Shown here: positions 26,125 through 35,187 of the stretch, one piece after another
Layout of the letters: the number at the start of each line of letters is the position of its first letter
Numbering within the stretch: the stretch's first letter is position 1
Source of the DNA: Peribacillus frigoritolerans
GTDB taxonomy: Bacteria; Bacillota; Bacilli; Bacillales; Bacillaceae
DNA length: 64,000 bases
Direction: 5' to 3'
Assembly: GCF_004358755.1 (NCBI RefSeq)
Contig: NZ_SMZY01000001.1
Span: 124,001-188,000, forward strand
Position numbers and translations under genes: made by a program
Notes under the pieces: generated by a model
Told to the model about the DNA's origin: nothing
The model's input: the letters and a program-made list of their open reading frames with translations, nothing else
Databases searched by the model: none

Positions 26125-28767
26125 ATGGAGAACAATGAACAAACACTCTCTACAAAATATGATCCGCAGGCAATCGAGCGTAACCGCTATGACTACTGGC
26201 TGAAGGGCAAGTACTTTGAAGCGACTAACGACCAGGAAAAACAGCCTTATACAATCGTTATTCCGCCGCCTAACGTTACTGGCAAGCTTCATCTTGGTCA
26301 TGCATGGGACACAACGCTTCAAGACATTGTGACCCGCATGAAAAGAATGCAGGGCTATGACGTGCTGTGGCTTCCAGGCATGGACCATGCAGGAATTGCT
26401 ACTCAGGCAAAAGTAGAAGGCAAGCTGCGCGAGGAAGGCAAATCCCGCTATGATCTTGGCCGGGAAAAGTTCGTTGAAGAAACATGGAAGTGGAAAGAGG
26501 AGTATGCTTCTCATATCCGCACGCAATGGTCCAAGCTTGGACTTGGACTTGATTACTCGAGAGAGCGTTTTACTTTAGACGAAGGTTTATCAAAAGCGGT
26601 AAATGAAGTATTTGTATCACTTTATAAAAAGGGACTAATATACCGCGGTGAATATATCATCAACTGGGATCCACAAACAAAAACTGCTTTATCGGACATT
26701 GAAGTTATTTATAAAGATGTTCAAGGCGCTTTTTACCATATGCGCTATCCTCTGTCTGACGGCTCAGGATTTATTGAAATCGCTACTACCCGTCCTGAAA
26801 CGATGCTTGGTGATACAGCGGTTGCCGTTCATCCGGAAGATGACCGCTACAAGCATTTAATCGGAAAAACAGTTGTGCTTCCAATCGTTGGCCGCGAGAT
26901 TCCGATTGTCGGCGACGACTACGTCGATATGGAATTTGGATCAGGAGCTGTAAAAATTACGCCTGCACATGATCCGAACGATTTTGAAATCGGAAACCGC
27001 CATGACTTAGAACGTGTTCTCGTTATGAATGAAGATGGAACAATGAATGCTAAAGCAGGCAAATACAATGGCCTTGACCGTTTTGACTGCCGCATGCAAA
27101 TCGTGAAAGATCTTCAGGAAATGGACGTTTTATTCAAGATTGAAGAGCATCTTCATTCTGTAGGGCACAGTGAACGAAGCGGAGCTGTTGTTGAACCATA
27201 CCTTTCAACACAGTGGTTTGTTAAAATGCAGCCGCTTGCTGATAAAGCGATTGATCTTCAAAGCAAAGAAGAAAAAGTAAACTTTGTTCCGAACCGATTT
27301 GAAAATACGTACATGCGCTGGATGGAAAACATCCGTGACTGGTGTATTTCAAGGCAGCTGTGGTGGGGACACAGAATACCGGCTTGGTATAACAAAGAAA
27401 CAGGCGAGGTTCATGTTGATCACTCACCGCCTGCAGATATTGAAAATTGGGAACAGGATACGGATGTGCTCGACACTTGGTTCAGTTCTGCGCTATGGCC
27501 GTTCTCGACAATGGGCTGGCCTGACACAGAATCAATCGACTATCAGCGCTTCTATCCAACAGACGTGCTCGTAACGGGCTACGATATTATTTTCTTCTGG
27601 GTATCCCGCATGATTTTCCAAGGTCTTGAGTTTACAGGCCAGCGTCCATTTAAAGATGTGCTCATTCATGGACTTGTACGCGATGAACAAGGCCGCAAAA
27701 TGAGTAAATCTCTTGGAAACGGCGTCGATCCAATGGATGTCATCGAAAAATACGGAGCAGATTCACTTCGTTACTTCCTGTCTACGGGAAGCTCTCCGGG
27801 CCAGGACTTGCGTTTCAGCTACGAAAAGGTAGAAGCGACTTGGAACTTTGCAAATAAGATCTGGAATGCTTCACGTTTTGCTTTAATGAACATGGACGGC
27901 CTGAAATATGAAGAAATTGATATCAGCGGAGAAAAGTCAGTGGCTGACAAATGGATTCTGACTCGATTGAACGAAACCATTGAGCATGTGACCAAACTTG
28001 CTGATAAATATGAATTCGGTGAAGTAGGCCGCCTTCTTTATAACTTCATCTGGGATGATTTCTGTGACTGGTATATCGAAATGGCGAAGCTTCCGCTTTA
28101 TGGGGACAATGAAGAGGCGAAGAAAACAACTCGTTCCATTCTTGCTTATGTGCTTGATAACACGATGAGACTTCTTCATCCATTCATGCCATTCATTACC
28201 GAGGAAATATGGCAGAACCTTCCTCACGAAGGCGAATCAATTACAATCGCCAAATGGCCTGAAGTTGATGCATCATTAACGGATTTAGAAGCTGCTGCAG
28301 ATATGAAGCTGCTTGTTGAAGTGATCCGTTCTGTAAGAAACGTGCGTGCAGAGGTTAATACACCTATGAGCAAGCAGATTCCGATGCTGATTAAAGCAAA
28401 AAATGCAGATGTTGCACAGCAGCTTGATCAAAACCGCGCTTATATTGAGCGTTTCTGCAACACAAGCAGTCTGACAATCAGCACGGATGCAGAGTCAGGT
28501 GAAAAAGCGATGACTTCTGTCGTAACGGGAGCTGAGCTTATTTTCCCTCTTGAAGGCTTAATTAACATTGATGAGGAAATCTCACGCCTTCAAAAAGAGC
28601 TGGATAAATTAAATAAAGAAGTCGAACGTGTTCAAAAGAAACTGAGCAACGAAGGCTTTGTGAAAAAAGCACCTGAAAAAGTAATTGAAGAAGAACGTGC
28701 GAAAGAAAGCGATTATGTGGAGAAAAGAGAAGCTGTTCTTTCAAGAATCAGCGAATTAAAAGGGTAA
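26125..28767 (+). CDS. valS: Valyl-tRNA synthetase
   Basis: A class I synthetase of 880 residues. The HIGH-type motif is [15 protein letters not shown] near residues 49-63. The CP1 editing domain contains [16 protein letters not shown] near 217, the KMSKS motif is [11 protein letters not shown] near 523-532, and a C-terminal coiled coil (about 815-880) ends the protein, as in typical ValRS. AAGGAGGAAG precedes the ATG. It is controlled by the T-box leader. Confidence 0.98.
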   Translation: MENNEQTLSTKYDPQAIERNRYDYWLKGKYFEATNDQEKQPYTIVIPPPNVTGKLHLGHAWDTTLQDIVTRMKRMQGYDVLWLPGMDHAGIATQAKVEGKLREEGKSRYDLGREKFVEETWKWKEEYASHIRTQWSKLGLGLDYSRERFTLDEGLSKAVNEVFVSLYKKGLIYRGEYIINWDPQTKTALSDIEVIYKDVQGAFYHMRYPLSDGSGFIEIATTRPETMLGDTAVAVHPEDDRYKHLIGKTVVLPIVGREIPIVGDDYVDMEFGSGAVKITPAHDPNDFEIGNRHDLERVLVMNEDGTMNAKAGKYNGLDRFDCRMQIVKDLQEMDVLFKIEEHLHSVGHSERSGAVVEPYLSTQWFVKMQPLADKAIDLQSKEEKVNFVPNRFENTYMRWMENIRDWCISRQLWWGHRIPAWYNKETGEVHVDHSPPADIENWEQDTDVLDTWFSSALWPFSTMGWPDTESIDYQRFYPTDVLVTGYDIIFFWVSRMIFQGLEFTGQRPFKDVLIHGLVRDEQGRKMSKSLGNGVDPMDVIEKYGADSLRYFLSTGSSPGQDLRFSYEKVEATWNFANKIWNASRFALMNMDGLKYEEIDISGEKSVADKWILTRLNETIEHVTKLADKYEFGEVGRLLYNFIWDDFCDWYIEMAKLPLYGDNEEAKKTTRSILAYVLDNTMRLLHPFMPFITEEIWQNLPHEGESITIAKWPEVDASLTDLEAAADMKLLVEVIRSVRNVRAEVNTPMSKQIPMLIKAKNADVAQQLDQNRAYIERFCNTSSLTISTDAESGEKAMTSVVTGAELIFPLEGLINIDEEISRLQKELDKLNKEVERVQKKLSNEGFVKKAPEKVIEEERAKESDYVEKREAVLSRISELKG

Positions 28768-28781
28768 GCTTTTTAGAGAAG

Positions 28782-28817
28782 CTCGGGTTGTGATCGGCAG
28801 AATCACACCCGAGTTTT
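28782..28817 (+). terminator. Terminator-like hairpin between valS and folC
   Basis: CTCGGGT(T)GTGAT pairs with ATCACACCCGAG with one bulged T, followed by TTTTC. It should limit read-through from valS into folC. Confidence 0.8.
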
Positions 28818-28849
28818 CATGTAAATAGAGAGAAAAGGGGCAGAGGCTC

Positions 28850-30154
28850 ATGTTTCAAACCTATGAGGAAGCTGTAGATTGGATTCATTCCCGCTTAAGA
28901 TTCGGGATCAAACCAGGATTGAAGCGGATGACCTGGATGATGGAAAAATTAAATAATCCCCATAAACACATTCGCGTCATTCACGTTGCAGGGACAAATG
29001 GCAAGGGGTCAACTATTGCCTATATGCGCAATGTTCTTCAAGAAGCAGGGTATACGACAGGTACGTTTACCTCTCCGTTTCTGGAAACATTCAACGAAAG
29101 AATCAGCATGAACGGCAAACCCATTTCTGATGAAGAAATGCTGTTTTTAGTAAATATGATCAGGCCTCTTGCAGATGAACTTGAAGAGACAGAGCTCGGC
29201 GGACCGACTGAATTTGAAGTGATCACAGCCATGGCTTTCTACTATTTTGGAAGACATGAAAAAACGGATATCCTGCTGCTTGAAACAGGTCTTGGCGGCA
29301 CATATGATTCAACCAATATTGCAGAGCCGATTTTAACGATGATCACAAGCATCGGCTATGATCACATGAATATTCTTGGCAATACAATCGAAGAAATCGC
29401 TGGTGAAAAAGCGGGTATCATCAAGCAGGGTATTCCTATGCTGACGTCTGTTGCAGATGAACGTGCTTTGAACGTTATAAAGAAGAAGGCAAATGAGATG
29501 AACGCTTCTCTTTACTATGATTCTTTTCCAATATTGACTCACCAGCCTATCCCAAGAGGAGAAAGGTTTGAAATGAAGACGCCGTTCAGTCATTATCAAA
29601 ATCTTGAGATAGCAATGCGCGGAGAGCATCAAGTTCAAAATGCCGCTCTTGCAGTGATGGCCCTTGATTATCTGCGGGCGAATGAATTATTTCATATCGA
29701 TGAGCAGCATGTTATTAAAGGTCTTTTGCAGACAAGCTGGAGCGGCAGATTTGAGCAGTTATCCGAATATCCCGCCATTATTGTTGACGGTGCTCATAAT
29801 AAAGAGGGAGTAGAAAGCCTGACAGCAGTGATGAAACGCCATTATCACGGCAAAAAGATTCATATTCTTTTTTCTGCTTTAAAAGATAAGGAATACACTG
29901 AGATGATTGATATTCTCTCATCGATTGCAGACAGCATGCATTTTACAACCTTTGATTTTCCAAGGGCTGCTTCGGCTGCAGAGCTTTTTGAAGCGTGCAG
30001 GCATCCGAAAAAAGATTTTGATGAAGACTGGAAATCTGCTTTTGATAAAATGATGACAGCGGGAGAATTAGGAGATATCTTCTTGGTTACAGGATCTTTG
30101 TACTTTATTTCCGAAGTCAGGCCTTATTGTCGAAATTTCTTACCGGAAAATTAG
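28850..30154 (+). CDS. folC: Folylpolyglutamate synthase / dihydrofolate synthase
   Basis: It adds glutamate to dihydropteroate and folates. The 434-residue Mur-ligase-type protein has the P-loop VAGTNGKGSTIAYM near residues 47-60, the GLGGTYDSTN segment near 148 and the C-terminal-domain DGAHNKEGV near 312. AGGGGCAGAGG precedes the ATG. In B. subtilis comC follows folC; here the type IV pilus locus begins instead. Confidence 0.96.
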   Translation: MFQTYEEAVDWIHSRLRFGIKPGLKRMTWMMEKLNNPHKHIRVIHVAGTNGKGSTIAYMRNVLQEAGYTTGTFTSPFLETFNERISMNGKPISDEEMLFLVNMIRPLADELEETELGGPTEFEVITAMAFYYFGRHEKTDILLLETGLGGTYDSTNIAEPILTMITSIGYDHMNILGNTIEEIAGEKAGIIKQGIPMLTSVADERALNVIKKKANEMNASLYYDSFPILTHQPIPRGERFEMKTPFSHYQNLEIAMRGEHQVQNAALAVMALDYLRANELFHIDEQHVIKGLLQTSWSGRFEQLSEYPAIIVDGAHNKEGVESLTAVMKRHYHGKKIHILFSALKDKEYTEMIDILSSIADSMHFTTFDFPRAASAAELFEACRHPKKDFDEDWKSAFDKMMTAGELGDIFLVTGSLYFISEVRPYCRNFLPEN

Positions 30155-30173
30155 GCTGATAGTCCTAAAATAA

Positions 30174-30202
30174 ATGACAGATATCTGAATTTTTGTTAAA
30201 AT
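30174..30202 (+). promoter_or_regulatory. Candidate sigma-A promoter for the diguanylate cyclase
   Basis: ATGACA (30174-30179), 17 bp, TAAAAT (30197-30202): one mismatch to each consensus hexamer. Confidence 0.55.
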
Positions 30203-30238
30203 ATAAAAATAGTAAAAGATAGACAGGGGGAACAGTAC

Positions 30239-31951
30239 GTGGATAAACATCTTAAAGTTGTATTGTGGGTGTCCTGGGCCATTATGTTTCCATCAGCACT
30301 ATGTGCAGCCTACTATTTTTGGCCGCCGATGATAGCAGGCAATGAGCTGGAAATTGCAACTTTCCTGATCTTGATGTGTATTGTTTCCATCTTTCCTATT
30401 ATCGTAAACGAAACGCCTGTTTTTTTCGCCCAGGGTGTATCGATTTCTGTTTTCCTGCTCTTCGGTCCATTTGTTGAAATGATCCTGATGCAGGTTTCCC
30501 TGACGGTTCTTCTTATTAAGCTTCGCGTAGGATCTAAAGAAATCTACCGCTATCCCACAAATTCATTGATGTTCTTAATCGTTTCGATTGCAGGGGCGGC
30601 AGTCTATTATGCTATTGGCGGATCACACGGGCAAACTGAATTCACTCTGGAATTCTTATCGAAGATCATCATTTATGCTTTCACCATTTGCCTGACCAAT
30701 CACTTTTTTCTCCAGCATGTGATCAGAGGCTTCTTTTATAAAAATAAAGAAAAATTCTTTTCGAAAGATTTCTTATGGGAGATCTTCACCACTCTCATGT
30801 TCCTGCCAGTTGGAATCATGCTGTATCTTTTATATAAAGACTTAGGTCTAGAAGCATTGTTCTATGTAGGAATTCCCTTTGTCGGAATATCCTTTATTCT
30901 GCTCCTGCTGTCAAACAGCCAGCGTTTGAATACATACCTTCAGCAATCGAGCGAAATTGGCCATCAGCTTACGGAAAGGCTGGAAGTGAAAGAAGTACTG
31001 GACGTCTATATTGATAAACTGACATCCATGATCAAAGCAGACTATGCTTATATAATTGATGTCATCAATGAATATGAGCTTAAAGTCATCCGGAAGCTTG
31101 AAAATGGACAGATTTTATCCAATACAAAAGAAACGCTTTCCGTTCATCAGGGGATCGGCGGGCTGGTTTATGCCAAAAAGAAAAGCGTTCTTTACAAAAG
31201 ACGTGAACATTGGGCAAAGCTTGAGAAAACCCTGCTGCCTGATACAATTGAAAGTATGATTGCGGTACCGATTGTCAGAAACCAAAAAGTCGTTGGCATC
31301 GTGGTTCTTGCCTCTGACAAAAAACGCTCCTATGATCAGTCACAGCTGATGATCGTTGATTTATTGACAGCCTATCTCGGCGTTGCAATTGATAATGCGA
31401 GAAGCTATGAGGAAACGAAAAACCAAAGTGAACGCTGTGCGCTTACAGGTCTCTATAACTATCGCTACATGGAGAAGCTGCTTGAATCGGAGTATATGAA
31501 ACTAGAAGGCGGTAAACTAAATCATTTATCCCTTATCTTGCTCGATATTGATCACTTCAAAAAAGTGAACGATACATACGGGCACCAGGGGGGGAACGAA
31601 ATCCTGATCGCACTCGCAGACAGGCTTGTAAAATTTATTGGAGACCGCGGCACAGTTGCGCGGTATGGGGGAGAAGAATTCGTTGTTCTCCTGCCGAACG
31701 TGGACAAGATGGCATGCTTTGCCATCGCTGAAGGGATCCGCAAAACAATCGCCAACAGGCCATTCTTGATTGACCAGGACATTCAAACCATAGGCAGGCG
31801 CCAATCCGTTCCGATCACTGCCAGCATAGGATACGCAACTGCTCCTTATGATGCAGAAGGACCGCTCGACCTTATCAGACATGCTGACCGTGCCATGTAT
31901 ATCGGAGCCAAACAGGCAGGACGGAACCGTGTGGCGGAGTATGTGAAATAG
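30239..31951 (+). CDS. Membrane-bound GAF-GGDEF diguanylate cyclase
   Basis: Likely makes cyclic di-GMP from two GTP. The 570-residue protein has a hydrophobic N-terminal domain of about six membrane segments (1-235), a GAF-like sensor region (about 240-385, with GIGGLVYAKKKSVLYK and MIAVPIVRNQKVVGIVVLAS) and a C-terminal GGDEF domain. The signature is intact as GGEEF at 477-481, and LILLDIDHFKKVNDTYGHQGGNE precedes it in separate blocks. The usual RxxD inhibitory site five residues before GGEEF is absent (GDRG instead). GTG 30239 follows CAGGGGG. Its position beside the pilus genes suggests that it tunes piliation; that is inference. Confidence 0.9.
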   Translation: MDKHLKVVLWVSWAIMFPSALCAAYYFWPPMIAGNELEIATFLILMCIVSIFPIIVNETPVFFAQGVSISVFLLFGPFVEMILMQVSLTVLLIKLRVGSKEIYRYPTNSLMFLIVSIAGAAVYYAIGGSHGQTEFTLEFLSKIIIYAFTICLTNHFFLQHVIRGFFYKNKEKFFSKDFLWEIFTTLMFLPVGIMLYLLYKDLGLEALFYVGIPFVGISFILLLLSNSQRLNTYLQQSSEIGHQLTERLEVKEVLDVYIDKLTSMIKADYAYIIDVINEYELKVIRKLENGQILSNTKETLSVHQGIGGLVYAKKKSVLYKRREHWAKLEKTLLPDTIESMIAVPIVRNQKVVGIVVLASDKKRSYDQSQLMIVDLLTAYLGVAIDNARSYEETKNQSERCALTGLYNYRYMEKLLESEYMKLEGGKLNHLSLILLDIDHFKKVNDTYGHQGGNEILIALADRLVKFIGDRGTVARYGGEEFVVLLPNVDKMACFAIAEGIRKTIANRPFLIDQDIQTIGRRQSVPITASIGYATAPYDAEGPLDLIRHADRAMYIGAKQAGRNRVAEYVK

Positions 31952-31953
31952 AA

Positions 31954-31986
31954 AACCAGCATCCTTGCGGGTGCTGGTTTTTTGGT
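31954..31986 (+). terminator. Terminator after the diguanylate cyclase
   Basis: AACCAGCA and TGCTGGTT pair, followed by TTTTGG. The convergent minor-pilin operon ends two bases later and may share it. Confidence 0.8.
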
Positions 31987-31987
31987 G

Positions 31988-33616
31988 TTATTCGATTTTT
32001 TGGTCGATTTCCGTAATCTGCAGTTTATCTACTGTCGGCAGGCCGACTGGGGGATTTTGAATTAACTCTGGCTTGAATTCTATTTGCAGACGGGACGGCA
32101 GGTTTGCATTGGTTTGGTTTTTTTCGATATACAAACCTCCTATAGAGTTAAAATTACTTTTATTTAGATTAGGGTTATAAGAAGAATATCCTGATGTAGG
32201 ATAAGTCTCACCTTTAGTAGCATTTAAAGTAATATTTTTACCGTAGATGCCTCCATTTATCTTAATATTAGACCCGACTCCATAAATTTCAAGATCTTGA
32301 TCTGAATAAAGGAAAGCATCAATTTCTCTTGCCGTCTTTTGAAAAACATTATTATTAGCTACTCTTAAACTGCCTTTGCTTAATATAACAGCAGTTCCTC
32401 CGCTCTTGTTTGACAAGTCCTCGATTGTGCTGTCGCCGGATACATAAATGGTTCCATTCATATTTAAATTCTTTTTGATGCTGACATTTCCTGAGTTGTA
32501 AATATGAGAGTTAACCGTTAAATCAGATATAGACGTATTGCCTTCAATATAAATAAAATTGTCATTATTAGTGATATCAATAATCCCTGATAAAGCATTC
32601 GTTTGTTTTTTACTGCTCTTTATGTATACATTTCCAGCTACTTTCAAACTGCCTTTGGAGGTTAAATTGATTCCTTCTTCTAGGGTAAGATCTCCTTTAA
32701 CTGTTAAGTCGCTTTCAACTACCAGATAATTTTTATAGACAGCACTATTATTTATGACCTTTGAAGATTTGATAGATGAATCATGATAGTCGGATGAATG
32801 ATTCTTTTTAGTATCTAATTCCTGTTTTTTGTCACTTATAATCTTTTGTATATTAAATTGTTCAAATTGAACGGATCGGTCTTTTACAGCTGGTGTGTTA
32901 GGTAAATAAGCTTTTAACGTGCTCATATCATTAACCGGGTGCCAGTTAGGTTCCTTGCCTTCAAAGACTTTTAAGCCCAAAGAAGTTGCTTTTTTAACCA
33001 TAATATTGCCGTCAATTATAGGATAATCAGTTAAAGGGGTGTAAAAGTCGTTATTCACCATAAACTTCGCATATTTGCTTAAGTAGATGCCATTATCAGC
33101 GAAAATGTCTCCTTTAATAGAAGCAGCGCCATTAAATATCAGTTTTCCCTCTGTTACGGTGCTGAACCTAAAGATATCTGCAGCCGATGTAATAGTGACC
33201 GTTTTAGTTAAATATCTCGACGAATCGTCTATTTCGACTTTTATAGTAACCATTTCAGAAAAGCGGTTATCGCCAGAAGTATTGGTTCTTATATTTTTTG
33301 GAACGAATTTAATGCCTTCATTAGGTAAATCTAAAGATTTAATGTTGGTTTCCAATTCTGATGTTAAGACTTGTCCGCTGATTTGCTTTAAATTCACCTC
33401 ATTATTAAACTGGTTGATCTTATTTTCTAAACGAATCATTGATTCATCCATCTTCATTTCCGCTACAGCAAGATTCTCTGTATAACTTTCTGAGTAAGCG
33501 GTGAATTTCTGTGAGCTGAGCGTCATTCCAAGTAATGAGATTCCAAAGATCGTCACGATCGAGAAAATAAGGACAACATTCAATAAAGCATATCCGTTTT
33601 GATTTTTTAGGTTCAT
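31988..33616 (-). CDS. Large modular minor pilin (GspK/PilX-like N-terminus, beta-helix-like body)
   Basis: A 542-residue protein with an 8-residue leader ending in G, then YALLNVVLIFSIVTIFGISLL: a class III/type IV pilin-like processing site. Position +5 is Asn, not Glu, as in GspK-type tip subunits. Residues about 270-490 repeat short VxGDLTL..., GNVYIKSS, GNVSIKKNLNM, GTIYVSGDSTI and GGIYGKNITL strands, resembling the right-handed beta-helix of bactofilins or DUF583-like proteins. GATGGAGGAAA precedes the ATG. It is the last of three divergent minor-pilin genes. I infer a pilus-tip or surface-contact role. Confidence 0.7.
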   Translation of the reverse strand: MNLKNQNGYALLNVVLIFSIVTIFGISLLGMTLSSQKFTAYSESYTENLAVAEMKMDESMIRLENKINQFNNEVNLKQISGQVLTSELETNIKSLDLPNEGIKFVPKNIRTNTSGDNRFSEMVTIKVEIDDSSRYLTKTVTITSAADIFRFSTVTEGKLIFNGAASIKGDIFADNGIYLSKYAKFMVNNDFYTPLTDYPIIDGNIMVKKATSLGLKVFEGKEPNWHPVNDMSTLKAYLPNTPAVKDRSVQFEQFNIQKIISDKKQELDTKKNHSSDYHDSSIKSSKVINNSAVYKNYLVVESDLTVKGDLTLEEGINLTSKGSLKVAGNVYIKSSKKQTNALSGIIDITNNDNFIYIEGNTSISDLTVNSHIYNSGNVSIKKNLNMNGTIYVSGDSTIEDLSNKSGGTAVILSKGSLRVANNNVFQKTAREIDAFLYSDQDLEIYGVGSNIKINGGIYGKNITLNATKGETYPTSGYSSYNPNLNKSNFNSIGGLYIEKNQTNANLPSRLQIEFKPELIQNPPVGLPTVDKLQITEIDQKIE

Positions 33617-33629
33617 ACCGTTTCCTCCA

Positions 33630-34133
33630 TCAGGACAAGTTAAATATTTTAATGATTTTGTAAGGTTCAGCGTTAGAATTTTTCGTGTTTAGGATGATTG
33701 TACATACTAATTGATTGCCGTTTATAAGAAATTTCGTATCTTTTAAGATGTGGCGGTCATCGCTGATCTGCTTGCCTCTGATGAATAGAGCATTCTCTTT
33801 AACTTCTATAGAGAACGTGTTTCTGCTTTCGGTAAATTCTTTTTTATTCCCATCATAAATCTTTTCGATTTCTAAGAGATTTACAGCCTTTACCTCAGTA
33901 TCAAGCTGACTGTCAGTTGCAAATTCATCTGCGTTTTCCATTGCTTTATTTAGAGCATCCAAAATAAGAACAGATTCATTCCTTAATTCATTTTTTGTTA
34001 TCGTGAGATACCCTGCTTTAAACATCCCGGTCTGAAAGGAAGCACCTAAAATAATAATCATTGAAGACAATGCCAGCACAGCCAGCAATTCAAGTAAGGA
34101 GATTCCTTGTTGATTTTTTAACAGTTTCATCAT
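33630..34133 (-). CDS. Minor prepilin (PilW/GspJ-like)
   Basis: A 167-residue prepilin with leader MMKLLKNQQG, then ISLLELLAVLALSSMIIILG. Glycine at -1 and Glu at +5 are present. The C-terminal domain contains the GspJ/PilW-type pattern FSIEVKENALFIRG and a late KIIKIFNLS. The start overlaps the preceding gene in ATGA. Likely a minor subunit of the pilus initiation complex. Confidence 0.82.
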   Translation of the reverse strand: MMKLLKNQQGISLLELLAVLALSSMIIILGASFQTGMFKAGYLTITKNELRNESVLILDALNKAMENADEFATDSQLDTEVKAVNLLEIEKIYDGNKKEFTESRNTFSIEVKENALFIRGKQISDDRHILKDTKFLINGNQLVCTIILNTKNSNAEPYKIIKIFNLS

Positions 34134-34570
34134 TTTCGAATGTACCCCTCAATCTCTGAAGTACCAGAAGTTTTTCCTGTATGGGCTGACACAGTAACTT
34201 GAATCCGGATTAATTGATCGGTCTGGATCCTATTTGGATCTGGAGGAAGATAGGAAACGGCAGCTTCATAATCAGCAGCGTTAAACATCGATTCAGGTAA
34301 TCCTAGCTTTTCTGTTATTTCTTTTCCTGATAATTTTTCGGATGGATATCCCACTTTTTTCTCAGCTTCTCCAAATCCCTCAGCCTGATATTTCTCCAGA
34401 AGACTTTTACTAAGCTGAACCGCAGACAATTTTTTGTCGAATGTATTTGAGTAAGAAGCACTATTTACAAAGAACCCGCTTAAAACTGAAAACATGATGG
34501 CAAGTATCACAATAGATGCCAAAACTTCAATTAAAGTGAATCCTCTCTGGCTGATAAACCGCTGTTTCAT
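34130..34570 (-). CDS. Minor prepilin (PilV/GspI-like)
   Basis: First gene of the divergent operon: 146 residues from MKQRFISQRG|FTLIEVLASIVI, with a canonical prepilin-peptidase site and Glu at +5. The frame extends to 34615, but ATG 34570 is chosen because AGCAGGTG sits at the right distance and this gives a normal short leader. The globular part ends QVTVSAHTGKTSGTSEIEGYI, like GspI/PilV proteins. No clear -35 was found; an ATTATA (-10 on the minus strand) occurs at 34642-34647. Confidence 0.82.
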   Translation of the reverse strand: MKQRFISQRGFTLIEVLASIVILAIMFSVLSGFFVNSASYSNTFDKKLSAVQLSKSLLEKYQAEGFGEAEKKVGYPSEKLSGKEITEKLGLPESMFNAADYEAAVSYLPPDPNRIQTDQLIRIQVTVSAHTGKTSGTSEIEGYIRK

Positions 34571-34735
34571 TACATTCACCTGCTTATTTGCAAAATTTAT
34601 TGGCAATTCTTCCATTTCTTTCTTTTCTTCTCTTAAAAGCTATTATACAATAAAACTAGTCGATTTTTGTCTAGTATTTGGAAATTATTAATTCTTATTT
34701 CATGGGTTTATTTAACTAGTAAAGGGTGTTGGGGT

Positions 34736-35185
34736 TTGAGTACTGAACAAATGATTTTAGCTATAGTAGGAGTCCTGATTATTTTACCTTTCCTTGCAAG
34801 GCAGCAGATCCCAGTAAAACGGCCGAAGATATGGATCGTTGCTCCGCTGTCTTTCTTGCTTGCAATAACAGGTGTTGCAGCTAGTTATTTTTTCTCACTA
34901 TTCAGCGGATTGCTGATTCTGGTTATTTTGACAGGGGCAGCTGGCTTCTTGTTTGTAAATTCTCTCAGAATGCAGGAGGCAGTACCTGCTGCTGTTGAGT
35001 CTTTCGAACTGGCTGCTAGGCCAGAAAATACAGCTTTGCGTGCAGATTTACCCCGGACTGTGTCAAACCTTTTAGAAGATGACTATATTCCTGAACTGGC
35101 CTATGTTTCTTCCGGGGAGGAAGATAGTGAAAGAGACTTTGAATCACTTCTAAACAAAACGAAACTAGTTAAAGGAAGGTCATAA
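34736..35185 (+). CDS. Unknown membrane protein heading the pilus operon
   Basis: About 149 residues from TTG 34736, chosen because GGGTGTTGGGG lies just upstream. A longer frame from 34667 has no ribosome site. Three hydrophobic segments (MILAIVGVLIILPFLA; then a pair at about 35-75) are followed by an acidic soluble tail of about 70 residues. No family recognised. It is 2 bp upstream of the VanW-like gene and in the same operon as pilB, pilT and pilC, so a pilus-related role is likely but unproven. Confidence 0.65.
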   Translation: MSTEQMILAIVGVLIILPFLARQQIPVKRPKIWIVAPLSFLLAITGVAASYFFSLFSGLLILVILTGAAGFLFVNSLRMQEAVPAAVESFELAARPENTALRADLPRTVSNLLEDDYIPELAYVSSGEEDSERDFESLLNKTKLVKGRS

Positions 35186-35187
35186 AA

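Noticed and set aside
34571-34735. ComK boxes in the divergent pilus promoter region
   Set aside because: No pair of AAAAN5TTTT elements at usable spacing; an AAAA-N8-TTTT occurrence does not fit.
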